Assembly: GCA_963822595.1 (NCBI GenBank)
Contig: CAWGIG010000001.1
Coordinates: 186,001-250,000 of the forward strand
Origin: CAVRUH01 sp963822595
Lineage (GTDB): Bacteria > Chlamydiota > Chlamydiia > Chlamydiales > Waddliaceae
Reading direction: 5' to 3'
Length of the DNA stretch: 64,000 nucleotides
The translations under genes were made by a program, and so were the position numbers. The notes beneath the pieces are model-generated. The model saw only the letters and a program-made list of their open reading frames with translations. It was not told where the DNA came from and did not search any database. This document shows positions 26,056-35,343 of this stretch, in pieces; position 1 is the first letter of the stretch; the number at the start of each line of letters is the position of its first letter.

Positions 26056-27419
26056 CACATCAAGCAAAATTAAAGCATGATCATCGTGTCGCTGAAGCCA
26101 AGAAACTTCTCTTAGATGCAGTCAGAGACCAGCAAAAAGATATCACGGGAATCAAAACCTCCAAATCCGAATTGAAAACAAGCTACGAGCAGGCGATCAA
26201 AACCTTTTGCAACGATAGAGGAGGAGATCTTTTCTATCCCTATATCGGAAGCGGATTCGGCAAAGGACCTTTTGTAGAACTTCTCGATGGAAGTATCAAA
26301 TACGATATGATCGTTGGCGTTGGAGTGCATCATTTCGGACATAATCATCCCGAAATTATGTCTGCAGTTATAGATGCTGCAATCAGCAATACTGTAATGC
26401 AAGGAGGGCTGCAACAGAATGCAGACAGCGTCGAGCTTACAGAATTGTTAATCAAAGAATCAAAGTTGGATCACTGTTACATATCCACTTCGGGAGCCAC
26501 TGCAAACGAAAATGCTCTTAAAATAGCCTTACAAAAAAATTTCCCGGCTAGCAGGATATTAGCATTTGAAAGGGGTTTTACAGGCCGGTCTTTGATTCAA
26601 TTAGATATTTCTGATAAAGCTTCAAACCGCGAAGCAATGCCTAATTACGCTCATGTAGATTATGTACCCTTTTACGATTCTAAAAAACCGGAAGAAAGCA
26701 CTAAGAAGGCAGTAGAAGTTCTTAAATCGCATTTGGCAAGATACCCTAAACAACATGCTTTGATGTGTTTGGAACTCATTCAAGGTGAGGGCGGATGCTA
26801 CCCCGGTTCTAAAGAATTCTTTGTTGCTCTCATGAAAATATTGAAAGAAAACAATATAGCCATATTTATCGACGAGGTGCAAACCTTTGGAAGAACGACG
26901 AAACTATTTGCTTTCCAGCATTTTGAACTCGATGAATATGCCGACATCGTCACAATAGGAAAGTTGGCTCAAGTGTGCGCGACCCTATTCAAAACCGAAT
27001 GGAAACCCAAACCCGGTTTAATTGCTCAGACCTTTACGAGCAGCACAGCGGCTATCAAAGCATCAAAAACCATTATCCAGATGATATTTAAAGACCACCT
27101 TTTGGGCGCTGATGGAAAAAACATGGCTGTCAATAAACAGTTCTCAAAAAATTTCGAAGATATTTCGAAACGCAACCCAAATATGTTAAGCGGACCTTTC
27201 GGTCTCGGTGGAATGATCGCATTTACACCTTTAGGTGGGAGTGCCGCAAAAGCAAAAGAATTTAATCTAGCGCTTTTTCATGAAGGTGTTCTTAGCTTCG
27301 GCGCCGGCGCTAACCCCTATAGAACCCGTTTTCTACCTCCTATAGGTGCCCTATCCCCTGAAGATATCGATGCAGTTTCCCAAATTATAGAAAAAACAAT
27401 TAGGAAATTATGTACATAA
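26043..27419 (+). CDS. astC: class III aminotransferase, probable succinylornithine transaminase
   Basis: A PLP-dependent class III aminotransferase of 458 residues, read from the ATG at 26043. This start has GAGGAGG just upstream; an in-frame codon at 26010 gives an unlikely extension. Features are GVGVHHFGHNHPEI, STSGATANENALKIAL, the Asp of FIDEVQTFGRT that contacts the PLP ring, and TIGKLAQ, where the Lys should form the Schiff base. Its place between the M20 hydrolase and astA/astD/astB implies succinylornithine as substrate (AST step 3). It is somewhat diverged from enterobacterial AstC, so other omega-amino donors are possible. It overlaps both neighbours, consistent with translational coupling. 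Confidence 0.85.
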   Translation: MDTLTHQAKLKHDHRVAEAKKLLLDAVRDQQKDITGIKTSKSELKTSYEQAIKTFCNDRGGDLFYPYIGSGFGKGPFVELLDGSIKYDMIVGVGVHHFGHNHPEIMSAVIDAAISNTVMQGGLQQNADSVELTELLIKESKLDHCYISTSGATANENALKIALQKNFPASRILAFERGFTGRSLIQLDISDKASNREAMPNYAHVDYVPFYDSKKPEESTKKAVEVLKSHLARYPKQHALMCLELIQGEGGCYPGSKEFFVALMKILKENNIAIFIDEVQTFGRTTKLFAFQHFELDEYADIVTIGKLAQVCATLFKTEWKPKPGLIAQTFTSSTAAIKASKTIIQMIFKDHLLGADGKNMAVNKQFSKNFEDISKRNPNMLSGPFGLGGMIAFTPLGGSAAKAKEFNLALFHEGVLSFGAGANPYRTRFLPPIGALSPEDIDAVSQIIEKTIRKLCT

Positions 27420-28423
27420 TAAGACCTATAAAAAGTGAAGATTTAAATTCTTTTCACAACTTTGCGATGCAAGCTACTATAGGAATGAATAACCTTCCGA
27501 AAAATCCCGAATTGTTAGAGAAAAAAATAAAACTCTCTTTAGAGTCATTTAAAAAAATTGCCCATGCTCCTCAAGATGAATTTTATATTTTTGTTCTTGA
27601 AAACGTAGATACAAAAGAAGTCGTGGGCACGTGCGCGATAAAAGCAAAAACAGGATCTCCAGATCCATTTCATTTCTATAAGATCGTAACGATACATCCC
27701 CATTCCAATGAAGCAATCGTGCCCAAAGAAATGCAGTTGCTTCAAGTGGTCAGCTATACGAATGGACCTTCAGAGGTTTGTGGGATTTTTCTGGATCGGA
27801 AATCGAGAAAAGAAAAACTCGGACGTCTCCTTTCCTTATGTCGCTTCCTTTTCATTGCTTCCTTTCCACAAAGATTCAAGAGAACTATCGTTGCCGATAT
27901 GAGAGGGGTCATCGATGTCAAAAAAAACAGTTCTCCCTTCTGGGAAGGTGTCGGATCTAATTTTACTAATCTTTCTTTCACTGATGTAATGAAAAGAATG
28001 GACTCGAGTAAATCCTTCATCATTGATATCTTACCCCAACATCCCATCTATGTTTCGCTCATTCCTAAATTTGCACAAAAAGTGATGCAAAAAGTCCATA
28101 TGACAACAAAGCCTGCTCTCAAAATGCTCATGAATGAGGGTTTCAAATATTCCGGAGAAATCGGTGTTTTTGACGGGGGTCCCTTGATCAAAGCAGAAAC
28201 GAACGAAATCGACTGTATTAAAAATTCTCACTTAGACAACATCCACGAGATTATATCCGAACCCGTTTCTTGGAATAACTATCTTATCTGTAACAACGTA
28301 ATCGATTTTAAGGCATGTGTAGGTCAACTTAAACGTCGTGGAAACAATGAAGTCATTATTACTCAATCGGTGGCAGAAGCCTTGCAGGTAAAAAAGGGAG
28401 ATCTCATCCGATGGACAAAGTGA
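27410..28423 (+). CDS. astA: arginine N-succinyltransferase
   Basis: A 337-residue AstA, which transfers succinyl from succinyl-CoA to arginine, the first step of the AST pathway. It aligns along its whole length with enterobacterial AstA: N-terminal IRPIKSEDLNSF, EVCGIFLDRKSRKEKLGRLL, VADMRGVIDVKKNSSPFWEG, LPQHPIYVSLIP and GEIGVFDGGPLIKAE are all recognisable. The fold is GNAT-related. It overlaps astC by 10 bases and astD by 13, so the operon is tightly packed. No broken residues are seen. Confidence 0.95.
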   Translation: MYIIRPIKSEDLNSFHNFAMQATIGMNNLPKNPELLEKKIKLSLESFKKIAHAPQDEFYIFVLENVDTKEVVGTCAIKAKTGSPDPFHFYKIVTIHPHSNEAIVPKEMQLLQVVSYTNGPSEVCGIFLDRKSRKEKLGRLLSLCRFLFIASFPQRFKRTIVADMRGVIDVKKNSSPFWEGVGSNFTNLSFTDVMKRMDSSKSFIIDILPQHPIYVSLIPKFAQKVMQKVHMTTKPALKMLMNEGFKYSGEIGVFDGGPLIKAETNEIDCIKNSHLDNIHEIISEPVSWNNYLICNNVIDFKACVGQLKRRGNNEVIITQSVAEALQVKKGDLIRWTK

Positions 28424-29841
28424 AAACGTTTGTATCAACCAATCCGGCAACAGATGAAGTTATTTGGACAGGAAAGGAATCAACGCCATCAGATATCGAT
28501 GCAGCCATAGCCAAAGCGCAGAAAGCCTTTGCAACCTGGTCTCTCACATCCATTGAAAATCGAATTGCCATTTTAAGAAAATTTCAAAATCTTCTCAAAG
28601 AATCCAAAGACTTCCTCGCTGAAATGATTTCAAAAGAAAATGGAAAACCCTTTTGGGAAGCGCGCACAGAAGTAGATTCTATGATCACAAAGGTCGATTT
28701 TACAATCGATGCCTACCAAGATCGTTGTAAGCAACTCATTCGACAACAACCTGCCGGCCTCTCTATCACGCGTCATAAGCCCCATGGGGTTGTCGCCGTC
28801 TTCGGACCATTTAACTTCCCAGGACACCTTCCTAACGGCCATATCGTTCCCGCTTTACTCGCCGGCAATACAATCGTGTTTAAACCGAGCGAACTGACCC
28901 CTTGGTTCGGTGAAGAAACGGTCAAAATTTGGAAAAAAGCTGGACTCCCCGACGGTGTTCTCAATATCGTTCAAGGGGGTCCGGAAGTCGGAAAATATCT
29001 CATCACACACTCCGGTATTCACGGCGTTTTCTTTACAGGAAGCTGGAAGACAGGAAAAATCATCAGCGAACAATTAGTGAATCATCCCGAAAAAATACTA
29101 GCCTTAGAACTCGGAGGCAACAATCCTCTCATTGTTGGCAAAACGAAAGATGTGGATGCTGCAGCCTATGTTATTGCTCAGTCAGCGTATATTACCTCGG
29201 GTCAAAGGTGTACCTGCGCGCGAAGATTAATTATTCCATCCAATAGCGACGGAGACCTTCTTCTCGATAAATTGAAACAACTCATAGGAAAAATCCGCGT
29301 TGGAAAATATGATGATAAACCCGAACCCTTTTTAGGGCCCCTCATTTCCAAAGCTGCCGCAGCAAAACTCATGGAAGTACAAGATTCGCTTATAAAAAAT
29401 GGCGCAAAGCCAATTATCCGCATGGAAAGAAAAGAAGATAGCGCTTTTCTAACCCCAGGATTAATAGATGTTACAAATATTCAGAATCGTCCCGATGAAG
29501 AGTTTTTTGGTCCCTTTTTGCAAGTCATCCGCGTAAATAGCCTCGAAGAAGCAATCAAAGAAGCAAATAACACAGGATATGGGTTAACGGCTGGCATCAT
29601 TTCTAATTCGAAAGAAGAATATGAAAAAACATTAACAGGTGTCCGTGCGGGGCTCATCACTTGGAATAGCCCAACAACAGGAGCCTATGGCTCAGCACCC
29701 TTCGGTGGCATCGGACAAAGCGGCAATTATAGGCCCAGCGGGTACTACGCTATCGATTACTGCTGCTTTCCTGTCGCCTCTGTCGAAAATGAAAATCTAT
29801 CGTTGCCAAGTAAATTTTTACCAGGAATAGAAATCAAATGA
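28411..29841 (+). CDS. astD: succinylglutamate-semialdehyde dehydrogenase
   Basis: A 476-residue NAD-dependent aldehyde dehydrogenase oxidising succinylglutamate semialdehyde to succinylglutamate (AST step 4). Visible motifs are FGPFNFPGHLPNGHIVPALL (substrate/NAD region), FKPSELTPWFGE, FTGSWKTGK, the general base in ALELGGNNPLI (Glu in ELGG), the catalytic Cys in SGQRCTCARRL, and EEFFGPFLQV. Length matches AstD. It overlaps astA by 13 bases and astB by 4 (ATGA). No defects. Confidence 0.95.
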   Translation: MDKVKTFVSTNPATDEVIWTGKESTPSDIDAAIAKAQKAFATWSLTSIENRIAILRKFQNLLKESKDFLAEMISKENGKPFWEARTEVDSMITKVDFTIDAYQDRCKQLIRQQPAGLSITRHKPHGVVAVFGPFNFPGHLPNGHIVPALLAGNTIVFKPSELTPWFGEETVKIWKKAGLPDGVLNIVQGGPEVGKYLITHSGIHGVFFTGSWKTGKIISEQLVNHPEKILALELGGNNPLIVGKTKDVDAAAYVIAQSAYITSGQRCTCARRLIIPSNSDGDLLLDKLKQLIGKIRVGKYDDKPEPFLGPLISKAAAAKLMEVQDSLIKNGAKPIIRMERKEDSAFLTPGLIDVTNIQNRPDEEFFGPFLQVIRVNSLEEAIKEANNTGYGLTAGIISNSKEEYEKTLTGVRAGLITWNSPTTGAYGSAPFGGIGQSGNYRPSGYYAIDYCCFPVASVENENLSLPSKFLPGIEIK

Positions 29842-31194
29842 ATCAAAACGGTTTTGAAGTTAATTTCGACGGGATCGTAGGTCCCACACATAACTATAGC
29901 GCTCTTTCCTACGGAAATGTAGCTTCCATGCAACATGGGAAACAAACTTCCAACCCCCGGGCAGCAGCCCTTCAAGGACTGGAAAAGATGAAATTAGCTT
30001 GCGGATCTCGGTGTCAAACAAGCGGTACTTCCTCCCCACGAAAGACCCCATTTACCCTCATTGAGAGCTTTAGGCTTCACAGGAGCCGACAGAAATATCC
30101 CCGGAAAAGCGTTTAAGGTAGCTCCGGACATTCTGTTTCAGCTATCTTCAGCAGCCCCTATGTGGGCAGCAAATGCTGCCACTATCACTCCTTCGATAGA
30201 CAGCATCGACAATCACGTCCACTTCACACCTGCCAATCTTTGCACGATGTTTCACAGATCTATCGAATGGGCAACAACTTCCAATGTATTAAAAGCAATA
30301 TTTCCAGACCCCATTTACTTTACACACCACGCACCACTTCCTCCGGGAGAATATTTTCCCGACGAAGGCGCTGCTAATGTCACTCGCTTCTGCAACGATA
30401 TTGTGGGTGTCGGAGTTCATTTATTAGTCTTTGGTAAATACACCATGAGAACTAACACCATGCTCCCTGCTAAATTCCCATCAAGACATGCCTATGAAAC
30501 CACTCAATCAATCATTCGTTCACACCAACTTTATCCTGAACGGGTCATCGTCGCCCAACAGCATCCTAATTCCATTGATAAAGGGGTTTTCCATAATGAC
30601 GTTATCTCAGTAAGCAACAAAAATGTATTTTTTTACCATTCTCAAGCGTTCCTCGATCAAGAATACGTATTGGACGATATTCGTAAAAAAGTGGGAAAAT
30701 TTTGCGATATTCCCCCGATTTTTATCGAGGTCCACGCAGATAAAATTCCTATGGGGATGGCTGTACAAACCTACTTATTCAATTCCCAGATTGTGACAAC
30801 TCCCGATGGCATGATGGCAATGATCTGTCCCGAAGAATGCAAAAAATACGACGAAGTGGTCCAATTTCTTAATCAACTTGAAAAGACCCCCGGAACCCCT
30901 ATCGAATCCATTCATTATGTCAACCTTAGCCAAAGCATGCAAAATGGGGGCGGCCCAGCCTGCTTAAGAAACCGTATTGTGCTCAATCAAAAGGAATTGA
31001 ACGCAACAAATCCCGCAGTATTTTTGGATGAAAAACTCTACAAACGAATCGGCGATTGGATCAATAAACACTATAGGGATAGTCTCAATCCCGAAGATTT
31101 AGCCGATCCCAAACTAGTCGATGAATGCCAATCAGCTCTCAATGAACTTACTCAAATATTGAAAATCGGTTCGATTTATAGCTTCCAAAGGTAA
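29838..31194 (+). pseudogene. astB: succinylarginine dihydrolase, split by one frameshift
   Basis: AstB hydrolyses N2-succinylarginine to succinylornithine, ammonia and CO2. The first ~54 codons (NFDGIVGPTHNYSALSYGN) read in one frame. At about base 30000 the frame slips, and the rest continues in another frame from ADLGVKQAVLPPHERP to the end at 31194. The joined product is ~452 residues, normal for AstB. It keeps WAANAATITPSID, QQHPNSIDKGVFHNDVI and the active-site Cys of GGGPACLRNR. One extra T in the GCTTGCGG stretch explains the break. There is no slippery heptamer. All other operon genes are intact, so this may be a sequencing error or a very recent mutation. Confidence 0.85.
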
Positions 31195-31196
31195 AA

Positions 31197-33976
31197 ATGG
31201 AATCTCTCTTTCAAGAAATCGATAACGCAATATCCGGTGAAGTACGCCACGACAGCGTTTCCCTATGGTCTACAGTGTAGATGCCTCTATTTTCGAAATA
31301 GCTCCCCTTGGTATTGTCATCCCAAAAACTGTCGAAGATATCATCCAAACAGTTCTTATCGCAAAAAAACATAACATCCCTCTGATTCCGCGCGGAGCCG
31401 CCACAGGCATTGTCGGAGGGTGCATCGGAAATGGACTGATCATCGATACTTCGATGTATCTCAACCGTATCATCGATGTGAATTTCGACGAAGAATACGC
31501 GATTGTTGAACCCGGAGTTGTCCAAGACGATTTAAACGAGCTGCTAGGAAAGAAAGGCTATCGCCTGGGCCCCAATACCTCCACGGGTAATCGGGCGACA
31601 CTTGGTGGCATGGTTGCAAATAATTCCGCCGGTTCCCACGCCCTCATCTTTGGACGCATGGTCGACCATGTCCTCGAGCTAGATATGATTCTTGCCTCCG
31701 GACAACTCACGCATTTCGATGATAAAGGAGGTCATGGACACATCTACGATGTTATCCAAAAAATTCTAAATGAATACAAAGAGGATATAGAACGTCATTA
31801 CCCGAATATTCCTCGTCGGGTCAGCGGATATAATCTCGATGAACTCATCAAAAATCAACCTCTCAACCTATGCAAAGTCATTACAGGTTCGGAGGGTTCC
31901 TTAGGAATTATTACAAAAATCAAAGTGCGTATCTGTAAGAAAACTCAATTCTCCGGCGTTTGTGTCCTTCATTTCGATGATATGATCGAAGGAATGCGTT
32001 CCATTGAAAAAATATTAGAACACAAACCTATTGCCGTCGAAATGATCGACAATCGTATCATCGAGATGGGGAAGCTTTCTCCGCAGCTCAAGAACAAAAT
32101 GCAATGGCTGAGAGGTCACCCTGAAGCCATATTCGTCGTAGAACTCGATGGAAACAGCATTGACGTTGTTAAAATGAAATTAGATAAGCTAGCAGCTGAA
32201 AACATTTCTAAAACACAGGTTATTTTAACCGATCCTGTGGAGATCTCTCATATTTGGGAAGTGCGGAAGTCCGGACTTGGTCTTCTTCTTTCAAAAAGAT
32301 CCTACAATAGAGCCATAGCATTCATTGAAGACATCACGCTGCCACCTCTTAAGCTAGCATCCTTTATGGTGGAATTCCGCAGCTACCTTAAAAAAATGGG
32401 CAAGGATGCAGGAATCTACGGCCATGTTGCTTCCGGAGCTATGCACCTACGTCCTTATATGGATCTCAGAAATCCTGAGGAAGTCAAACTCATGGAGCAA
32501 ATCATGAATGAGGTCGCCGATATGCTTATCAGATATGGCGGCTCCCTCAGTGGTGAGCATGGAGATGGGCTGCTTCGTTCGTGGCAGAATAAAAAGCTGT
32601 TTGGAGACAGAGTCTATGAAGCTTTTATTTTATTGAAGCAGGCTTTTGATCCCGATAATCTAATGAATCCTGGAAAGGTTGTCGGTGACCACCCTGTACA
32701 TCAGGATTTAAGATTGAGTCCTCAATCGCACATGCATGAAATTTCAACCTTCCTAGACTTTAGTCAAGAAGGCGGTTTCAGTTTATCTGCAGATATGTGC
32801 AATGGGAATGGGTCCTGCAGAAAAAAAACAGGGGTGATGTGTCCCTCTTTTCAGGCATCCCATGATGAATATGACACCACTCGCGCAAGAGCCCAAACGC
32901 TTCGATCGATCATTCACGGTAAACTCCCCATGGAGGATCTCACCGGAGATGCTATGGTCGACGTTCTTGATTTATGCATCGAATGCAAGGGATGTAAAAA
33001 GGAGTGTCCCTCGCAAGTTGACATGGCGAAAATGAAGTCGGAGATCCTCTTTCAGCATCAAGAGAAGCATGGTTACTCTCTTAGAAGCAGAATGATTGCT
33101 TCTCTCGGAACCTTGAATTCCTTTGGTTCGCTGATACCTTCCCTATACAATGCAATGATTCACACGAAATTCATTAAAAAAGTTCTGGGACTCTTTGGCA
33201 TTTCCGAAGAAAGGGACCTCCCCTTGCTAACGAAAAAGAGATTTTCGAAATCGCAAACGAAGTTTTCGGAAGGAAATCCTGTTGTCCTTTTCAGCGACAC
33301 TTACACCGAATTTCATTACACTGAAATTGGTGAATCAGCGAAAGAAGTGTTAGAGAAGTTAGGATATTCCGTGATTGTGCCTCCCTGGGATTGCTGTGGA
33401 AGACCATTAATTTCGAAAGGATTTCTTAAGCAGGCGAAATCAAAAGCCGAAAAGTTGATAGATGTTTTACATGCGTATGCGATAAAAGACTATCCAATTA
33501 TTGTTCTTGAACCGAGTTGTTTATCAGCCATTCAAGATGATTACCAGGGTTTGCTTGGATACACCCATGAGAAATTGCAGAAGGTGATGAAGGCTTGCAT
33601 TTCTTTTGATAGCTTTATCGATGGTAAGCTGCCTGAGAAGGAATATTCTGAAACTTTTAAAGTTCAGCTTCATGGGCATTGCCATCAAAAGGCCTTGGTG
33701 GGTACGGAGCCGACACATAGAGTCCTTAAAGCAATGGGGTGTACGGTAGTTGAAATCCCGACAGGTTGTTGTGGGATGGCAGGGTCGTTTGGATATGAAA
33801 AAGAGCATTATGATTTTTCGATGAAGATTGGAGAGCTCCAGCTTTTTCCTGCAATCCGATCAAGTCGAGAATTTACCTGGATTGTGGCGAATGGTGTCTC
33901 TTGCCGCACTCAAATTCAGGATGGAACCAATCGCAAAGCCCTCCACCTTGCTCAAGTCGTCGCCAAACTTCTGTAA
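31197..33976 (+). CDS. FAD-linked oxidase / Fe-S dehydrogenase (D-lactate or D-2-hydroxyglutarate dehydrogenase type), N-terminal frameshift
   Basis: A fusion of a GlcD-like FAD domain with a GlpC-like Fe-S domain, as in YdiJ. FAD_binding_4 has PRGAATGIVGGCIG and LGGMVANNSAGSHALIFG; FAD-oxidase C-terminal has GSLSGEHGDGLLRSW. Cysteines at MCNGNGSCRK and CIECKGCKKECPS can bind 4Fe-4S clusters, and two CCG-type motifs follow (WDCCGRPLIS, TGCCGMAGSF). The true N-terminus appears to start at ATG 31197, three bases after astB. That frame reads EIDNAISGEVRHDSVS and breaks at 31263-31264, where one base seems missing. The intact ORF from ATG 31265 gives 903 residues. It probably oxidises a 2-hydroxyacid and passes electrons to quinone. 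Confidence 0.88.
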
Positions 33977-33977
33977 A

Positions 33978-34005
33978 ATAAAAAAAGAGGCCAGAATGGC
34001 CTCTT
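33978..34005 (-). terminator. Rho-independent terminator
   Basis: AAGAGGCCA and TGGCCTCTT form a perfect 9-bp stem around GAA. On the minus strand the stem is followed by seven T residues. It therefore ends the F-box-like gene, and may weakly serve the convergent oxidase gene too. Confidence 0.75.
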
Positions 34006-34014
34006 GTCAGACGC

Positions 34015-34776
34015 TTACTGCATTACACAATTACTTTCTTTATCTGAATCGGACGACTCTTCATCCTTTCTCATTATAAGTTCTTCAATTACTATTTCAG
34101 TAGGCACCACCATTAGTTTTGCGAGACTTATACTTACTTGATTTTTCATTTCATCCATTTGGTTTTGAAAATTATCATTCAATCGAACAATACCATCGAA
34201 ATTTAGTCGCGGTGCTCTTTCGAAAAGCCTTTCATTTAAACCCATTTGTGAGTCCACAATCTGTCTTAATCTAATATGCGCATCTTCTTCCAAGTTTGGG
34301 AATTTTGGTAATGGTTCAAGCCTCTCAAAAGGATCCCGGGGTGGAGGTGGGGCCACAGAAACCTGAGGCATTTGCCACGGGACATCAATAAAATACTGTC
34401 GATTAACTTTTCCACACATAGCTGCTTTGAGGAGTAGTTTTCTTTCTCGTTCAGTATATACGTAAAAATTCTGGCAACAACGCGCAAGACTATACACTTT
34501 TTTAACAACTTCTAAAAAGCTCTTCTTTTCAAAGATAAATTTTTCACCGTTCAATAAGCGCCCTGTATCCTCTGCACCTGTTAAGGGCTGCCCCATAATT
34601 CTTACTTTATAATCAGTAAAAGAACGTAACTGCCCACATCCTAAATGGTTAAAAATTATTCTCCAAACATCGCGTGGGACGAGGATAGTCATTGGAATTT
34701 CTCTCTCTTTAGGAATAATTTCCCCACTTGGAATCCCCAAGTTGCCATTTACAGGACTTAATTCGCTTCCTTGCAT
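34015..34776 (-). CDS. F-box-like protein (candidate host-interacting effector)
   Basis: A 253-residue soluble protein. Residues about 30-107 resemble a stretched F-box: ILVPRDVWRIIFNHLGCGQ recalls the LP-x-(D/E)-V-x-x-I-x-x-HL start, and VYSLARCCQNFYVYTERER recalls the L-x-x-VC-(K/R)-x-(F/W)-Y end, separated by an insertion of ~35 residues. The remainder is helical and charged, with a Pro-rich link (APPPPRDPFE) and an acidic Ser-rich C-terminus. F-box proteins are frequent in amoeba symbionts and may recruit host SCF ubiquitin ligases. The match is by eye and moderate. AAGGA eight bases upstream supports the ATG. Confidence 0.65.
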   Translation of the reverse strand: MQGSELSPVNGNLGIPSGEIIPKEREIPMTILVPRDVWRIIFNHLGCGQLRSFTDYKVRIMGQPLTGAEDTGRLLNGEKFIFEKKSFLEVVKKVYSLARCCQNFYVYTERERKLLLKAAMCGKVNRQYFIDVPWQMPQVSVAPPPPRDPFERLEPLPKFPNLEEDAHIRLRQIVDSQMGLNERLFERAPRLNFDGIVRLNDNFQNQMDEMKNQVSISLAKLMVVPTEIVIEELIMRKDEESSDSDKESNCVMQ

Positions 34777-34797
34777 AATTATTTTTCCTTATTTAAG

Positions 34798-34813
34798 GGG
34801 GCTAAACAGCCCC
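34798..34813. other. GC hairpin in AT-rich leader
   Basis: GGGGCT and AGCCCC pair around AAAC. It lies between a broken small gene and the F-box-like gene on the minus strand. Neither side has a long T-run, so it could be a weak terminator or an mRNA-processing hairpin. Confidence 0.4.
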
Positions 34814-34857
34814 GATTATTTTATATCTTTTATTTTCTTAAAATTCGAAATTCTGGA

Positions 34858-35026
34858 TTATTTCTCAGTCTTCTTAATACATAAGAGAGCTAATTCTCTC
34901 AAAGCTTCGACACTCATCTTATCTTTGTTAATGAATTGAATGTTTCCTGTTCCAGTTTTTCTTATCTTCCTGCTTAACCGCAAAAGGGACATTGTTGGTT
35001 GATGTTGTTGTGGGGTTGAATTGCAT
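34858..35026 (-). pseudogene. small gene, probably frameshifted
   Basis: ATG 35026 has a strong AAGGAG ribosome-binding site and reads MQFNPTTTSTNNVPFAVKQ, but stops after 32 codons. An overlapping frame (ATG 34992) reads to TAA at 34858 and ends SVEALRELALLCIKKTEK, which looks like genuine coding sequence. Joining them with one shift gives a ~55-residue protein with a Thr/Ser-rich N-terminus like type III secretion signals. Either it is one frameshifted gene or the 44-codon frame is itself the gene. I do not recognise it. Confidence 0.4.
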
Positions 35027-35270
35027 GATTATTCTCCTTAAATTAATACTTGTTAAAAATAAAATAAACACTTTCCGTTTTATTTAATATAAATAATTAT
35101 AACAAAATAATATTAAGATTCCATAAAGATAAAAAATATTTTAGGAAAAGAACGGTAAAGTTTGACCCCCAAAGCATCAACTTCATCCTATACTGCCCGT
35201 TCTCTACGGAATTTTTATTTGATCTTTATACAATCTTTAAATAAATAATAAAATTAATTGTTTATATTAA

Positions 35271-35299
35271 TTCTGTAAAATATTCAAAAGATGTATAAT
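35271..35299 (+). promoter_or_regulatory. sigma70-type promoter for the 35344 gene
   Basis: TTCTGT at 35271-35276 and TATAAT at 35294-35299, 17 bases apart, within a ~300-base AT-rich gap. The rest of that gap (35027-35270) shows nothing I can assign. The ribosome-binding site GGAGG and ATG 35344 follow. Confidence 0.5.
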
Positions 35300-35343
35300 A
35301 TAAATAGATAATAACAAAATTATTTTCAACATCGGAGGTTTAT

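Noticed and set aside
29990..30010. Programmed frameshift in astB
   Set aside because: No slippery heptamer, no internal Shine-Dalgarno and no evident pseudoknot; homologous AstB is a single frame.
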